Positions 11,055 through 21,584 of a stretch of 64,000 nt of DNA are shown here, one piece after another. This DNA comes from Lentibacter sp. XHP0401. GTDB lineage: Bacteria > Pseudomonadota > Alphaproteobacteria > Rhodobacterales > Rhodobacteraceae. A program made the translations under genes and the position numbers. The notes under the pieces are model-generated. The model ran no database searches. It saw only the letters and a program-made list of their open reading frames with translations, and was not told the DNA's origin. The stretch covers positions 97,959 to 161,958 of the forward strand of contig NZ_JAOWLC010000010.1 of the NCBI RefSeq assembly GCF_025751535.1, given 5' to 3'. Every line of letters begins with the position of its first letter. The stretch's first letter is position 1.

Positions 11055-12979
11055 GCGGAGGGCTCGGGCTCCATATCGCCCTCACCGCCCTTGGATTTGG
11101 GCTTGGCGCGTGGCTTGGTCTTCGGAATCGCAGTGATAGAAGCGGGCTCACCCTTGGAGTCATCCTCATCATCGCCCTTGTGAGGTGGTTCTCCGCGCAT
11201 CACACGTTCAATCTCGGCACCGGTGAGCGTTTCATACTCAAGCAGGCCTTCCGCAAGAGCTTCCCAGCCTTTCTTGTTGTCCATGATAATCTTGTGAGCG
11301 TCTTCATACCCTTGGTCGATGATGCGCTTCACCTCTTCCTCGATCAGCTCTTTCGTATGCGCCGAAATCGAGAAACCGCCTGCACCTCCGCCGCCACGGA
11401 ACGCTTCTGCCGCTTCCTGATAATCAATGTTACCGACCTTATCGGACATGCCCCAGCGCATCACCATCGCCCGCGCCAAAGCAGAGGCCTGCATAATGTC
11501 GCCAGATGGCCCGTTCGAAACGGCGTTGTCACCATACTTGATAATTTCAGCCGCTTTGCCGGCCATCGTCATGGCAATTTTCTGGGTCAACTCGTCCTTG
11601 AAATAGTTAAGCTGGTCCATCTCGGGCAAGCTCATCACCATGCCAAGTGCTTGTCCGCGCGGAATGATCGTTGCCTTGTAGACAGGGTCACATTTGGGCA
11701 GCGTCATGCCGACAATGGCATGGCCTGCTTCGTGGTAAGCGGTCATTTCCTTCTGCGCAGGCGTCATAACCATTGAGCGGCGCTCCGCTCCCATCATGAT
11801 CTTGTCTTTCGCCTGCTCGAAGTCGGCCATCGCAACAAACCTGCGCCCGACACGCGCCGCCATGAGCGCTGCCTCGTTCACAAGGTTGGCCAGGTCAGCA
11901 CCCGAAAATCCGGGTGTCCCGCGCGCGATAATGCGCAGGTCGACATCGGGGCCAAGCGGGCTTTTGCGCGCATGCACACCGAGGATCTTCTCGCGACCCT
12001 TGATGTCAGGGTTGGGCACAGTCACCGTGCGGTCAAAACGGCCGGGGCGCAGCAGGGCAGGGTCAAGCACGTCTTTACGGTTGGTCGCCGCAAGAATGAT
12101 CACGCCTTCGTTGGCCTCAAAGCCGTCCATCTCGACAAGCAGCTGGTTGAGCGTTTGTTCGCGCTCGTCGTTGCCCCCGCCATAACCCGCGCCACGGTGG
12201 CGGCCAACGGCATCAATCTCGTCGATAAACACGATACAAGGCGCGTTCTTTTTGGCTTGGTCAAACATATCGCGCACGCGGCTCGCGCCTACGCCGACGA
12301 ACATTTCAACAAAATCAGAGCCTGAAATCGTGAAGAACGGAACCCCCGCCTCACCCGCAATGGCGCGCGCCAGAAGCGTCTTACCCGTGCCGGGAGGGCC
12401 GACAAGCAAAGCGCCTTTGGGGATCTTACCGCCGAGGCGCGAGAATTTCTGCGGGTTGCGTAGAAATTCAACAATCTCTTCAAGCTCTTCCTTGGCTTCG
12501 TCAATGCCCGCAACATCATCAAATGTCACACGCCCCGACTTTTCCGTCAGCATCTTGGCCTTTGATTTGCCAAAGCCCATCGCGCCGCCTTTGCCGCCGC
12601 CCTGCATACGGTTCATGAAATATATCCAGACACCGATGAGCAGCAAAAACGGCAACAGGCTCAGAAGGAACGACTGGAAGCCAGAGGTTTCTTGCGGCTT
12701 GGCTGTGAGCGGCACATTGTTGTCTATGAGCAGATCGGTAACGCCTGCATCTTCGGGCTTGATCGTCACATAGCTTTTGTTGTCCGAAGCGATAAAGCGC
12801 ACATTCTCGCCATCAATCGTGGCCTGTTGCACCGTGCCGTCCTGCACAGCCTGAACAAACTCGCTATATGAACGCGCTTCGCTTGGCTGGTTCGTGCCGG
12901 CCCCGCTGAACAGATTGAACAGCATAAGGATCATAACGAATAGAATGACCCAAAAAGCGATGTTTTTTGTATTGCCCAA
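11051..12979 (-). CDS. ftsH: ATP-dependent zinc metalloprotease FtsH
   Basis: FtsH degrades unassembled membrane proteins and unstable regulators at the inner membrane. The 642-residue protein has two membrane segments (residues 7-24 and 104-121), the AAA domain with GPPGTGKT at 194-201, FIDEIDAVG, the second region of homology [19 protein letters not shown], and the zinc site HEAGH at 416-420. The start is TTG at 12979..12977, supported by a perfect AGGAGG eight bases upstream and by the normal family start GNTKNIAFW. The C-terminal tail is Lys/Glu/Pro-rich. It follows tilS in the leftward block after a 126-base gap that may hold a promoter of its own. Confidence 0.98.
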   Translation of the reverse strand: MGNTKNIAFWVILFVMILMLFNLFSGAGTNQPSEARSYSEFVQAVQDGTVQQATIDGENVRFIASDNKSYVTIKPEDAGVTDLLIDNNVPLTAKPQETSGFQSFLLSLLPFLLLIGVWIYFMNRMQGGGKGGAMGFGKSKAKMLTEKSGRVTFDDVAGIDEAKEELEEIVEFLRNPQKFSRLGGKIPKGALLVGPPGTGKTLLARAIAGEAGVPFFTISGSDFVEMFVGVGASRVRDMFDQAKKNAPCIVFIDEIDAVGRHRGAGYGGGNDEREQTLNQLLVEMDGFEANEGVIILAATNRKDVLDPALLRPGRFDRTVTVPNPDIKGREKILGVHARKSPLGPDVDLRIIARGTPGFSGADLANLVNEAALMAARVGRRFVAMADFEQAKDKIMMGAERRSMVMTPAQKEMTAYHEAGHAIVGMTLPKCDPVYKATIIPRGQALGMVMSLPEMDQLNYFKDELTQKIAMTMAGKAAEIIKYGDNAVSNGPSGDIMQASALARAMVMRWGMSDKVGNIDYQEAAEAFRGGGGAGGFSISAHTKELIEEEVKRIIDQGYEDAHKIIMDNKKGWEALAEGLLEYETLTGAEIERVMRGEPPHKGDDEDDSKGEPASITAIPKTKPRAKPKSKGGEGDMEPEPSA

Positions 12980-13105
12980 GGAAAGGCCTCCTGAATGAGT
13001 TGGCGCGCATGTCTCACGCCGCGTTACAAACTAAAATAGAGATCAACGCAACATCTTCAACGGCATAAGCCGAATAAGAGCTGCAAAAGATCATGCAAAA
13101 TCATG

Positions 13106-14299
13106 TCAACCTGGCATATAGGGCGGTTCTACCTCGAATTTCAGGGTAAATTCAGCTCCGAACCCAACCGAAGGAGCGGCGAAAAGCCGCGCGCCAAGCC
13201 AGATCGCAGGGGCCGCCAACTGCGCGGCACGCGGCAAGCCCGCCGTCCGCCAGTCAGTCACCTCCCGCAATCCTGCTTCGCCCAAAGCGCCAAGGGTGGC
13301 TCCCTCAGGCCAATCTCCCTCCAGGGTAAGTGCATCCCATGCCTGCAGTCCCTCTACCGTGTCAGGGGCCGCTTTCGCCTCGCGTGCGATGATAACGCGG
13401 CCCTTATGCCCGATCGTGACACAGCCGTTGAGTGTGCTGCCCTGCCCGTTCAGCGCCCGGTCTGTCGCTTCGGCCAAAGCACTGTGCCTTGGTGGATATT
13501 GTGTGCGCCCCTGCCATGCACACCACGCACTCATGAGACGATGCCGGATTTCGTCCGGCAAAGCCGCAAGGCCCGCAGCCTCAATCACAATATTGCGCCC
13601 CTGTAGCTGCGCCAGCTGCCCTGCCGCGGCATGGGCCATCGTCTCCAAAGCCGCATCCGCCTGCGCCAGCCGCTCCGCGGTTTCGGCAATCCGCGCCGCA
13701 TCAAGCCCTGTTTTTGCTAGTGCGGCTCGTATGGAAACCCGCTTATACCGCGTATCAGCGTTTGAAGCATCTTCTGCCCAAACCTGCCCCTGCTCATTCA
13801 GAAAGTCCCGCAATTCGCCGCGCGACATCTGCAAAAGTGGCCGCCGCCATTGCAGCCCGTCGGCCTCCCAAGCCGCACTCATCTTTGCCAGCCCCTTCAC
13901 GCCAGAGCCGCGCGCCATCCGCATCAGAAATGTCTCCGCCACATCATCCTGCGTGTGGCCAAGCAGCACTGTGCCAACCCCACGTTCGCGCGCCCAAGCC
14001 TTGAGAGCCGCATAACGCCCTGCGCGGGCCTCGGCCTGCAAGTTGCCGTCCCCGTTCCAGCGCCAGTCCAGAATATCATGCGTCACACCGAGTTCGGCGC
14101 AAACCTGCGCCACCATTGCACATTCGCCTGCCGCTTCCTCGCGGAGGCCGTGGTTTACAGTTGCACAAAACAGCGGCCCCCTCGCCGCCTCGGCGACCAG
14201 CCGCAGCAACGCAAGCGAGTCGCTCCCGCCTGAAACGGCAAGGCCCAACGGCCCGACCGCTCCTTCAAGCGCGGCGCTTAGACGGTCTGCTAATGTCAC
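13106..14299 (-). CDS. tilS: tRNA(Ile)-lysidine synthase
   Basis: TilS adds lysine to C34 of the tRNA-Ile with CAU anticodon so that it reads AUA, and is normally essential. The PP-loop SGGSDS is at residues 23-28, and the LLGHTQDDVAETFLMRMARGSG core is intact. The C-terminal part is divergent, as in many alphaproteobacteria. I chose the GTG at 14299, which overlaps the cpoB stop in a GTGA; another GTG lies two codons upstream at 14305. In related bacteria tilS also stands between tol-pal and ftsH. Confidence 0.93.
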   Translation of the reverse strand: MTLADRLSAALEGAVGPLGLAVSGGSDSLALLRLVAEAARGPLFCATVNHGLREEAAGECAMVAQVCAELGVTHDILDWRWNGDGNLQAEARAGRYAALKAWARERGVGTVLLGHTQDDVAETFLMRMARGSGVKGLAKMSAAWEADGLQWRRPLLQMSRGELRDFLNEQGQVWAEDASNADTRYKRVSIRAALAKTGLDAARIAETAERLAQADAALETMAHAAAGQLAQLQGRNIVIEAAGLAALPDEIRHRLMSAWCAWQGRTQYPPRHSALAEATDRALNGQGSTLNGCVTIGHKGRVIIAREAKAAPDTVEGLQAWDALTLEGDWPEGATLGALGEAGLREVTDWRTAGLPRAAQLAAPAIWLGARLFAAPSVGFGAEFTLKFEVEPPYMPG

Positions 14300-15126
14300 G
14301 AACACCCGAGGCGGGTGCGCTCGGCATCGGCCTTGCTTGCAGGTTCGCCCCCCGGAAAGCGCAGGCCGACTTCGGCAAGCGTTTTGCAGGCTTCAACAGT
14401 CTGGCCCAAACGGCCCAGCCCCTGCCCCAGACGAAAGAGAGATTCTGGCGCATCTTCGCCGTTCGGATCACGACGGAAGGCATCAAGATAGGCCCGCGCA
14501 GCACCTGTCAGATCACCTTGCCCCTCCAGAGCCGCGCCATAAGCCAGCGCGGCTTTGCTCGCCACAGGCGAACCGGGGTAAGTCTCGTTAAAAGCTCTCA
14601 GACGCTCGGCAGCGTCGGCATATTCGCCAGCCTCAAGCGCTTTGCGCGCCGCCGCAAAATCAGCCTGCTCGCCCACGGCCAGCTCCGGCATCGGTTCACT
14701 GCCTTCAATGGGCTGTGATACCACAGGTGCTGCGGCCTGCCCCCCGGGCAGATCACCGCCCAAAGTGCTGGTTTCGCCAAGCTTGCTCACATCGCCGCCC
14801 TCAAGCTCCACAAGACGGAACTCAAGGTCAGCCACCCGCCGTGTGCCATCTTGCACAACAGCCTCAACGCGCAGACCAAGCTCTTCGGTCCGCGCAGTCA
14901 GGCGCCGTAATTCCGCTTCAATCCCGTCCACCCGCTGCAAAACCGACGCCCCTAAAGTGGCGTTGCCCGAAGCTCCTGTGGTCGAAAGCTCGCGTTTGAG
15001 CTTTTGCATCTCCACATTGAGAACGGTCAGTTCCTGACGAATGTCAGCCAGCGTTTCACTATCCTGGGCGGCAGAAAAACCCGCACTCAAACACAGGACA
15101 ATGGCGGCAAAAATAAAGCGCATCAA
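14296..15126 (-). CDS. cpoB: Tol-Pal system protein CpoB (YbgF)
   Basis: CpoB is a periplasmic protein that coordinates peptidoglycan synthesis with outer-membrane constriction. A signal peptide (MMRFIFAAIVLCLSAGFSAAQ) is followed by an N-terminal coiled coil (about 22-95, with heptad Leu/Glu/Arg pattern) and C-terminal TPR repeats (about 150-270: FAAARKALEAGEYADAAERL, ALAYGAALEGQGDLTGAARAYL). Length 276 is usual. It lies 10 bases after pal and overlaps tilS by four bases. Confidence 0.94.
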   Translation of the reverse strand: MMRFIFAAIVLCLSAGFSAAQDSETLADIRQELTVLNVEMQKLKRELSTTGASGNATLGASVLQRVDGIEAELRRLTARTEELGLRVEAVVQDGTRRVADLEFRLVELEGGDVSKLGETSTLGGDLPGGQAAAPVVSQPIEGSEPMPELAVGEQADFAAARKALEAGEYADAAERLRAFNETYPGSPVASKAALAYGAALEGQGDLTGAARAYLDAFRRDPNGEDAPESLFRLGQGLGRLGQTVEACKTLAEVGLRFPGGEPASKADAERTRLGCS

Positions 15127-15136
15127 TAAGCCCCTC

Positions 15137-15649
15137 TTAGCTGCTCAAGCCGGACGAGAGAATTGTCACAGAGCGGCGGTTCTTGGCATAGCAAGCCTCT
15201 TGCGAGCAGATCTCGAGCGGGCGCTCTTTACCATAGCTCACTGTTTTCAGACGTCCCGCAGGCAAGCCCTTCGCCATCAGATACTCGCGCACCGAATTGG
15301 CACGGCGCGCGCCCAAGGCAAGGTTGTATTCGCGTGTGCCCTGCTCGTCAGCATGGCCTTCGATTACAACATTATAATCCGAGTTTGTTGTGAGCCAGCT
15401 TGCCTGCCCGTCGAGCACGCGCATGGCTTCGCCATTCAGGCTTGACTGGTCCACATCAAACAAAACGCGGTCACCAATCGTCTGCTGGAAATACAGCGGC
15501 GATTGCGGGTCTTGCGCCGAACCGGGCAGAACCGACGAAGACATGCCCCCGGCATTCGCACCGGCTGTGTCGTCAAAACGGTTCGCATTGGTACAAGCCG
15601 AAAGCGCGAGCGCCGCGGGCAGAACAAGTGTTATCAGTTTGAGTTTCAT
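15137..15649 (-). CDS. pal: peptidoglycan-associated lipoprotein Pal
   Basis: Pal is an outer-membrane lipoprotein that binds peptidoglycan and is moved by TolB during division. The signal peptide ends in the lipobox LSAC (Cys19). The OmpA-like domain covers about residues 57-165, with FDVDQSSL, VVIEGHADEQGTREYNLALG and ANSVREYLMAKG. It begins 100 bases after tolB; I saw no terminator in the gap. Confidence 0.97.
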   Translation of the reverse strand: MKLKLITLVLPAALALSACTNANRFDDTAGANAGGMSSSVLPGSAQDPQSPLYFQQTIGDRVLFDVDQSSLNGEAMRVLDGQASWLTTNSDYNVVIEGHADEQGTREYNLALGARRANSVREYLMAKGLPAGRLKTVSYGKERPLEICSQEACYAKNRRSVTILSSGLSS

Positions 15650-15749
15650 ACTCTTCGCCTTATTTTTTCTGGGTCCTGTCTAACACAGACAGAGCGCCCT
15701 GTGAATCCTATTGATGAGTAAACAGCATCCCGCCGCTCACACCATCCCG

Positions 15750-17081
15750 TTACTTTTGCAAAGGGCTCCATGACGGGTCTGATGCCCCGCCCTCTGTTTT
15801 CACTCTCTGCAGGTTGCGTCCCGAAATATCGACAGAATAGAGGCTCGACGCACCGCCTTCACCCTGCGTTTCACGCGTAAACATGATCACACGACCGTTC
15901 GGCGCCCAAGTCGGGCCTTCCTCAAGGAACGATGCAGTCAGAAGCTTCTCGCCCGACCCATCCGTACGCATCACGCCAATGTGGAAGCGGCCTTTTGACT
16001 GCTTGGTGAAGGCAATCAAGTCTCCGCGTGGCGACCAGACAGGTGTGCCATAGCGCCCCGTCCCGGTGCTGATCCTCCGTGCCTCACCACCGGAAGCAGA
16101 CATGATATAAAGCTGCTGGCCGCCTGATCGGTCACTTTCGAAGACAATCTGGCTGCCATCAGGCGAAAAGCTCGGCGCGGTTTCAATCGAAGGCGCGTCT
16201 GTCAGACGCTGCTCTCCGCCCGAGTTCACGTCCATCATATAAATATCGGTGTTGCCCCCACTTTCCAGCGAGAACACAACCCGTTGCCCGTCGGGCGCAA
16301 AACGTGGCGCAAAGCTCATCGTGCCGTCACGGCTTTGCAGCACACGGCGGCCAACAGAGGCCACATCAAGCACATAAATCTTGGGGAAGCCTGATTCGTA
16401 ACTTGTATAAAGCACACGGTCGCCTGTGGGCGAGAAGCGCGGTGCAAGCACGATAGACGAGCTGTCCGTCAAATACTGGTTGTTCGCCCCGTCATAATCC
16501 ATTATCCCAAGACGTTTCTTGCGGTCATCTTTCGGGCCGGTCTCGGCCACATAAACAACGCGGCTGTCAAAATACGGGCCCTCACCGGTGAGGCGTGTGT
16601 AAACCTGATCGGCCACTTTGTGCGCCATCCGCCGCCAGCCCGCCCGCGTGCCGGCAAGCTGCAGCCCCGCGCCCATCTCCTGGCCCGCGAATACATCATA
16701 GAGCCGGAACTTCACGGTGATCTGCTCGCCTTCAACCGTCACAGCACCCAAAACAAGCGCCTGCGCATTTATGGCCTTCCAGTCGGCAAACTGCACAGGC
16801 GCGCCGAACGAGCTCACCTGAGAGATGTAGGCCCCCTTGTCGATTTCGCGAAACAGCCCTGTGCCCTTAAGGTCTTCCGCGACGACGCGGGAAATATCGG
16901 CAGCAATCTGCCCCGCGCCGGAGGTTTCCGCCACAAAGTCGGGAACAGCGATAGGCAAGGGCTCTATCACCGCATCGGTGATCTCGATGCGCAAAGGCTC
17001 CTGCGCGCGGGCCGAACTCGCCGCAACCAGACATGCAGCCATAAACGCAGCCAGACCATAGCCCCAAAATCTTACGATCAT
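15750..17081 (-). CDS. tolB: Tol-Pal system periplasmic protein TolB
   Basis: TolB is the periplasmic partner of Pal and TolA. The 443-residue protein has a signal peptide (to about residue 26, ARA-Q), an N-terminal domain of mixed fold with the TolA-binding start, and a C-terminal six-bladed propeller of repeats of the form [15 protein letters not shown] / [14 protein letters not shown] / [12 protein letters not shown] / [12 protein letters not shown]. It starts four bases after tolA. Confidence 0.97.
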   Translation of the reverse strand: MIVRFWGYGLAAFMAACLVAASSARAQEPLRIEITDAVIEPLPIAVPDFVAETSGAGQIAADISRVVAEDLKGTGLFREIDKGAYISQVSSFGAPVQFADWKAINAQALVLGAVTVEGEQITVKFRLYDVFAGQEMGAGLQLAGTRAGWRRMAHKVADQVYTRLTGEGPYFDSRVVYVAETGPKDDRKKRLGIMDYDGANNQYLTDSSSIVLAPRFSPTGDRVLYTSYESGFPKIYVLDVASVGRRVLQSRDGTMSFAPRFAPDGQRVVFSLESGGNTDIYMMDVNSGGEQRLTDAPSIETAPSFSPDGSQIVFESDRSGGQQLYIMSASGGEARRISTGTGRYGTPVWSPRGDLIAFTKQSKGRFHIGVMRTDGSGEKLLTASFLEEGPTWAPNGRVIMFTRETQGEGGASSLYSVDISGRNLQRVKTEGGASDPSWSPLQK

Positions 17082-17085
17082 ACCC

Positions 17086-18180
17086 TTACCTCATGCTCTC
17101 GGGGTTAAACTTGATTTCGACCGTTTTCCACTGGTCGTATTTCTCGGCAGGCAGCTGGAAGCCGTCATTGCCACAAATGATGATGGCGCGCCGCGCCGCC
17201 TCATAAGCTTGTTTCGCAGCGGCCTCCGAGCCGTTCTCGCTGCGTAGAAGCTTGATCGAATTGATCACAGGCTTGCCATCACGCGTCATCTCGACACTAA
17301 CATAGATGTTAACGCCAAGCGCCTCCGATGAAAGTGCACCCACGTTATAACAGCGGGAAATTGCCAGTTTGAGGCCTTCACGCTCACCGCTTGTCAGCGG
17401 TGGGCCGGTCGGGCCAGAAGGCGCAGGCGTTTCTTCGGCAGTGTCGGCACTCCCGCTCATCGCCTCGGCCAAGGCATCATTCACAGCACTGCTGGTATCA
17501 GATGCAGGGGCCGTGGCCGTTTCAGCCTGACGTTGCGGACGGCCCCTGGGGCGCATCGATTGCGCAGGTGCAAGCGTCACATCATCCGCGGCCTCGGGGT
17601 TGATCTCGGTTGTCGCCTCTTCGGGCGCAGCGGCCTCTGTCTCGGGCTGCACAACCTCGGCGGCCCTATCGGGCACAACTTCAGGCGTGGCCTCTTCGGC
17701 GGGCTGCACATCTGTCTGCTCGGGCTGGGCCACAGGTTCGGGGGCCACACGCTCGCTCGGGCGCAGTTGCGGGCGCGGGCTTGCACCCGGCACAAGCACA
17801 GCCACTTCCTCTTGCGGTTGCACAAGCTCTGGCGGCACGTCTTCCACTTGTGCCACCTCGGGTTCGCTCGTATCCACCACAGGGGTCGGGTCAGCTTCCG
17901 GGCTGGCCACTTCGGGCGCGTCCTGCACTTCGGGCTGGGTCTCGGGCGCCGCTTGCGGCTGCACCGTTTCTTCCTCGGCAGGCGGCTGCGGCGCTTCAAC
18001 ATCCGAAACAGCCTGAGGCGCACGCGCCGCCGCCACAGCTGCCTGATACTCGGCCTCGCTCACAACAGACACATCGGCCACTTCAAATGGTAAAGGATCG
18101 CTGTTCCAGCTCCCCCCGAAGAGGAGCCAGCCAATCAGCCCGACATGGCCGATAAGGGATATGCGCTGGCCGGTGTTCAA
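17086..18180 (-). CDS. tolA: cell-envelope protein TolA (divergent)
   Basis: TolA spans the periplasm and transmits TolQR energy to TolB/Pal. The 364-residue protein has one N-terminal membrane segment (about residues 7-24), then a long acidic Pro/Glu/Ala/Gln/Val-rich stalk (about 50-255) in place of the Ala/Lys helix of E. coli TolA, and a C-terminal TonB/TolA-like domain (about 270-364: [29 protein letters not shown], with Cys near 285 and 345). Identification rests on position between tolR and tolB and on the C-terminal domain. Confidence 0.9.
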   Translation of the reverse strand: MNTGQRISLIGHVGLIGWLLFGGSWNSDPLPFEVADVSVVSEAEYQAAVAAARAPQAVSDVEAPQPPAEEETVQPQAAPETQPEVQDAPEVASPEADPTPVVDTSEPEVAQVEDVPPELVQPQEEVAVLVPGASPRPQLRPSERVAPEPVAQPEQTDVQPAEEATPEVVPDRAAEVVQPETEAAAPEEATTEINPEAADDVTLAPAQSMRPRGRPQRQAETATAPASDTSSAVNDALAEAMSGSADTAEETPAPSGPTGPPLTSGEREGLKLAISRCYNVGALSSEALGVNIYVSVEMTRDGKPVINSIKLLRSENGSEAAAKQAYEAARRAIIICGNDGFQLPAEKYDQWKTVEIKFNPESMR

Positions 18181-18186
18181 AATGCC

Positions 18187-18681
18187 CTACTGGTCGCCTG
18201 AGTCACTGGCCCCTGTGCCGTCAAGCGCTGGTCCGCCTGTCTCGGTCACAAGGCCAATGTTGGTAAAACCGGCACGGTTGAGCGCGCCCATAACCTGCAC
18301 GACCTCGGCGTAGGGCACAGCCCCGTCCGCCCGCAGGAAGACACGGTCGCCCTCGCGCTCTGCAGCAATCGCGCGCATCCGCCCGATCAGAGCCTCGCGG
18401 TCAACTTCGGTCTGCTGGATCATGATCTGTCCCTCGGAAGTAAGGGTCACAGTGAGCGGCTCTTCCGCCTCAACGGGCAGGCTGTTGGCCGCCGTCTTGG
18501 GCAGCTCTACAGGCACACCCACAGTCAGCATCGGCGCCGCCACCATAAAGATAATCAGCAAAACCAGCATAACATCCACAAAAGGCGTTACGTTGATATC
18601 CGCCATAGGCCGTGAGCGGCCCCGCGCACGGCGGCGGCGGCTGCCGCCTCCCGTGTCTTTCTGAACAACTCCTGCTCCCAT
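18187..18681 (-). CDS. tolR: Tol-Pal proton-channel protein TolR
   Basis: TolR is an ExbD-family inner-membrane protein that with TolQ converts proton flow into force on TolA. The 164-residue protein has a basic N-terminus (RRRRARGRSRP), then MADINVTPFVDVMLVLLIIFMV with the channel aspartate in the membrane segment, and a periplasmic domain with VFLRADGAVPYAEVVQVM. The C-terminus is short and acidic. It is two bases downstream of tolQ. Confidence 0.96.
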   Translation of the reverse strand: MGAGVVQKDTGGGSRRRRARGRSRPMADINVTPFVDVMLVLLIIFMVAAPMLTVGVPVELPKTAANSLPVEAEEPLTVTLTSEGQIMIQQTEVDREALIGRMRAIAAEREGDRVFLRADGAVPYAEVVQVMGALNRAGFTNIGLVTETGGPALDGTGASDSGDQ

Positions 18682-18683
18682 AA

Positions 18684-19379
18684 CTAGCTGTCCAACTGGC
18701 GGCTGAGAATGGTCGAGAACTCATCGGCGAAGGCCTCATAGCCCGCCACCAAGCCTTCGCTGTCAGCGCTCAGCTTGTTGTAAAAGATAACAGCGGGAAT
18801 CGCCGCCAAAAGGCCAAGCCCCGTGGCCAGAAGCGCTTCGGCAATACCGGGCGCAACCACAGCAAGGTTGGTGTTCTGTTGCTCGGCAATCTCGATAAAG
18901 GCGTTCATAATCCCGATCACTGTCCCGAACAGGCCGATAAACGGCGTGGTCGAGCCGACTGTGGCCAACACTTGCAAGCCCTTTTGAAGCTTGTCGGCTT
19001 CCTTGGCGATGGCAACATCCATGCTGCGGTCAATCCGCGAGTGAGCCCCCGCAATCAGCGCACCGTCAGCTTTGTGCGAGCGTCGCCACTCGGTCATCCC
19101 TGCGGCAAAAATCTTCTGGCTCTGCCCCTCGGGCTCCGCGCCAATCTGCTCGTAAAGCGCATCCAGCGGCTCGCCCGACCAGAATTCGCGGTCAAACCAT
19201 TCGGCCTCGGCCCGCGCTTTGCGGTAGTTGATAAATTTCTGAACAATGATCGACCATGACCAGAACGAGGCCACTATCAAAATAATCATCACGAGTTTAA
19301 CGGTAAACGTTGCGCGCACAAAAAGCGCCCAGATAGAGAAATCAATCTCCTGCGCAACCGCAAGTACTTCAGTTTCCAT
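18684..19379 (-). CDS. tolQ: Tol-Pal proton-channel protein TolQ
   Basis: TolQ is the three-segment MotA/ExbB-type partner of TolR. From the ATG at 19379 the protein has 231 residues and opens METEVLAVAQEIDFSIWALF, the usual family start; an in-frame ATG at 19439 would add 20 basic, unrelated residues. Membrane segments lie near residues 18-40, 130-155 and 170-195, with TVGSTTPFIGLFGTVIGIM and APGIAEALLATGLGLLAAIPAV as conserved cores. It is the first tol gene, 96 bases after ybgC. Confidence 0.96.
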   Translation of the reverse strand: METEVLAVAQEIDFSIWALFVRATFTVKLVMIILIVASFWSWSIIVQKFINYRKARAEAEWFDREFWSGEPLDALYEQIGAEPEGQSQKIFAAGMTEWRRSHKADGALIAGAHSRIDRSMDVAIAKEADKLQKGLQVLATVGSTTPFIGLFGTVIGIMNAFIEIAEQQNTNLAVVAPGIAEALLATGLGLLAAIPAVIFYNKLSADSEGLVAGYEAFADEFSTILSRQLDS

Positions 19380-19475
19380 TATGCCTGCTCTCTTATAGTG
19401 GCTTTTTCGCCTTATTGAGAGCAAAATAGCCGAACTCAAGCGATAAAGCTATCCCCAGCATAAGTTGGCCGATGT

Positions 19476-19865
19476 TCAGTGCACCATTTGGCGGATATTT
19501 GCTGGCAGACGGGTGGACTGGCCCTCAAGAGTCATACAAACAACGGTGACAAGCGCATGGAAAAGCACGTTTTCATCCCGCTTAACCCATTGTTCCATGA
19601 TCATTCTCACACCCGTAACCGCCTTCACCTGCGTATCAATCACAAGTTCGTCATCCAGCCGCGCCGAACCAAGGTAATCTGCCTCGACACGGCGCACCGC
19701 AAAGACGATGCCGTCACGATCCTTCATCACATTCTGGTCAAGCCCAACTTCACGCACCCATTCGCTGCGCCCCCGCTCGATATAACGCAGGTAATTGGCA
19801 TAATAGACAATCCCCGCCATATCGGTGTCTTCATAGTATACGCGCACTGGCAGGGAGTAGATCAT
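19476..19865 (-). CDS. ybgC: Tol-Pal-associated acyl-CoA thioesterase
   Basis: YbgC is a hot-dog fold thioesterase linked to phospholipid metabolism and found beside tolQ. The YYEDTDMAGIVYYANYLRYIERGR block carries the catalytic Asp. I chose the ATG at 19865 (129 residues, MIYSLPVRVYYEDTD), with AGGAAA about 10 bases upstream; the open frame runs on 27 codons further without family similarity. Confidence 0.94.
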   Translation of the reverse strand: MIYSLPVRVYYEDTDMAGIVYYANYLRYIERGRSEWVREVGLDQNVMKDRDGIVFAVRRVEADYLGSARLDDELVIDTQVKAVTGVRMIMEQWVKRDENVLFHALVTVVCMTLEGQSTRLPANIRQMVH

Positions 19866-19926
19866 CGGGCAGGCTTTCCTGTTGGGTTCGCCACACTTCA
19901 GCACAGCTTCCCGCGAGGAGCAACGC

Positions 19927-20565
19927 CTAGCCGCGCGGAAGCGCACTCACCCGCGCAAACAGGCGCAGAGCAAAGGCGCTATCCTCGTCTGCCTGCGGCA
20001 GCTCGGGCGCATAAGCCGCGCGCAATACATCGCCAATCTCGGGGCGCAAAATGTCGGCTCCGTTCGGCAGCCGCGCCAAAGGCGAGCGCGCCGAGAAAGC
20101 CTGCTCACCCCAGAGCAAAAACACCTGCGAAGCCTCCGCCAGTGCAAGGCTCTCGGCAGGCCAGTCGGCCAATGGCCCGTCCATCCTGATAAACACAAAC
20201 GCCGCCTTGATGGCGCCCTGCTCATCAAACCGAAACAGCCGGTACTGGTTTGCGCCCTGCGCCTCCAGCCGTGTCACAAGCGCGCCAAGCTCGGGCACAA
20301 GCTTGTCCAGATTTGGCAAATCAACCAGCTCCGCCCAATCGCGAAACAGAAAAAACATAAGGTTCGAGCCAAGCTCCGTATCTGTCTCAGTCAGCGGATG
20401 CTGCGTCAGCGCAGACAGCGCCTCGACCGCCCCCTTAAAGACATTCAAGGTCGCGTCATCCACACCAAATACAATCGGCGCAATCGGCCTGCCCCAGCGG
20501 GCAAAGCGAAAGTTTCCTGCTGCATCTGAAAACAGCGCTTCAATCTCGTCAGGTGTCATGGTCAT
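19927..20565 (-). CDS. conserved-looking protein of unknown function between ruvB and ybgC
   Basis: I do not recognise the family. The 212-residue product has no signal peptide or membrane segment and is rich in Leu/Ala with several acidic stretches. Recognisable blocks are [18 protein letters not shown] (about 20-37), [13 protein letters not shown] and [33 protein letters not shown]. It begins inside ruvB's end (four-base overlap) and precedes ybgC by 61 bases. The frame, codon use and position all support a real gene. Confidence 0.8.
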   Translation of the reverse strand: MTMTPDEIEALFSDAAGNFRFARWGRPIAPIVFGVDDATLNVFKGAVEALSALTQHPLTETDTELGSNLMFFLFRDWAELVDLPNLDKLVPELGALVTRLEAQGANQYRLFRFDEQGAIKAAFVFIRMDGPLADWPAESLALAEASQVFLLWGEQAFSARSPLARLPNGADILRPEIGDVLRAAYAPELPQADEDSAFALRLFARVSALPRG

Positions 20566-21581
20566 TCAAACATATCCGTCTGGCTCTTTGGCGGGGTCAG
20601 CCCCATATGCGCCCAGCCTTTTTGCGCCAGCATCCGCCCGCGCGGTGTGCGCTGGATCAGCCCCTGTTGCAACAAAAACGGCTCAATCACCTCTTCCAGC
20701 GCGTCTCGGCTCTCCGACAATGCCGCCGCAATCGTCTCGATGCCCACAGGCCCGCCCGCATAATTCTCGGCAATCAGATTGAGATAGCGCCTGTCCGCAC
20801 CATCAAGGCCCAACTCATCCACACCAAGCCGCGAAAGCGCACGGTCCGCCAGGGCGCGGCTCACAACGCCGTCCGCCTCTACCAGCGCAAAATCGACAAC
20901 GCGGCGCAGCAAGCGCCCCGCAATCCTCGGAGTGCCGCGCGAGCGCTTGGCAATCTCCAGCGCGCCTTCCGCATCGGCCTTCACGCCCAGCTTTTGCGCA
21001 TTCACGCTCACAATCCGCTCCAGCTCGTGCACCGCATAAAACTCAAGCCGCGTCGGGATGCCGAATCTGTCGCGCAAAGGTGTCGTCAGCAAGCCAAGCC
21101 GCGTGGTTGCCCCGACAAGCGTAAACGGCTGAAGCTCGATGCGCACCGTGCGCGCTGCCGGCCCCTCGCCAATCACAAGGTCCAGCTCGAAATCTTCCAG
21201 AGCTGGATAAAGAATTTCCTCAACCACAGGATTGAGCCGGTGAATCTCGTCAATAAACAGCACATCATTGCGCTCGAGGTTCGTGAGAATAGCCGCCAAA
21301 TCGCCGGCTTTCGCAAGCACCGGCCCGCTCGTCATCCGAAAGCCCACACCCAGCTCGCGCGAAATAATCTGCGCCAGCGTGGTCTTGCCAAGCCCCGGGG
21401 GGCCATGAAACAGAGTGTGGTCCATCGCGTCCTTGCGCATCTTCGCGCTCTCGATGAACACCTTGAGGTTCGCCCGCGCCTCTGCCTGCCCGACAAATTC
21501 GCTCAAAGTCTGCGGCCGCAAAGCGCGCTCCACATCCTCGGGCAGCGCCTCGGGTATCAAAACGGGTTCTCGCGCGCTCAT
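20562..21581 (-). CDS. ruvB: Holliday junction branch-migration helicase RuvB
   Basis: RuvB is the hexameric AAA+ motor that drives branch migration with RuvA. The 339-residue protein has GPPGLGKTT at residues 60-68, [24 protein letters not shown] (Walker B and pre-sensor hairpin), [18 protein letters not shown] (sensor 1 and arginine finger), and the C-terminal winged-helix [13 protein letters not shown]. It starts three bases after ruvA. Confidence 0.98.
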   Translation of the reverse strand: MSAREPVLIPEALPEDVERALRPQTLSEFVGQAEARANLKVFIESAKMRKDAMDHTLFHGPPGLGKTTLAQIISRELGVGFRMTSGPVLAKAGDLAAILTNLERNDVLFIDEIHRLNPVVEEILYPALEDFELDLVIGEGPAARTVRIELQPFTLVGATTRLGLLTTPLRDRFGIPTRLEFYAVHELERIVSVNAQKLGVKADAEGALEIAKRSRGTPRIAGRLLRRVVDFALVEADGVVSRALADRALSRLGVDELGLDGADRRYLNLIAENYAGGPVGIETIAAALSESRDALEEVIEPFLLQQGLIQRTPRGRMLAQKGWAHMGLTPPKSQTDMFE

Positions 21582-21584
21582 AGT

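Noticed and set aside
17577..18023. Apparent repeats in tolA
   Set aside because: They are low-complexity Pro/Glu/Val coding sequence of the TolA stalk, not DNA repeats with independent meaning.
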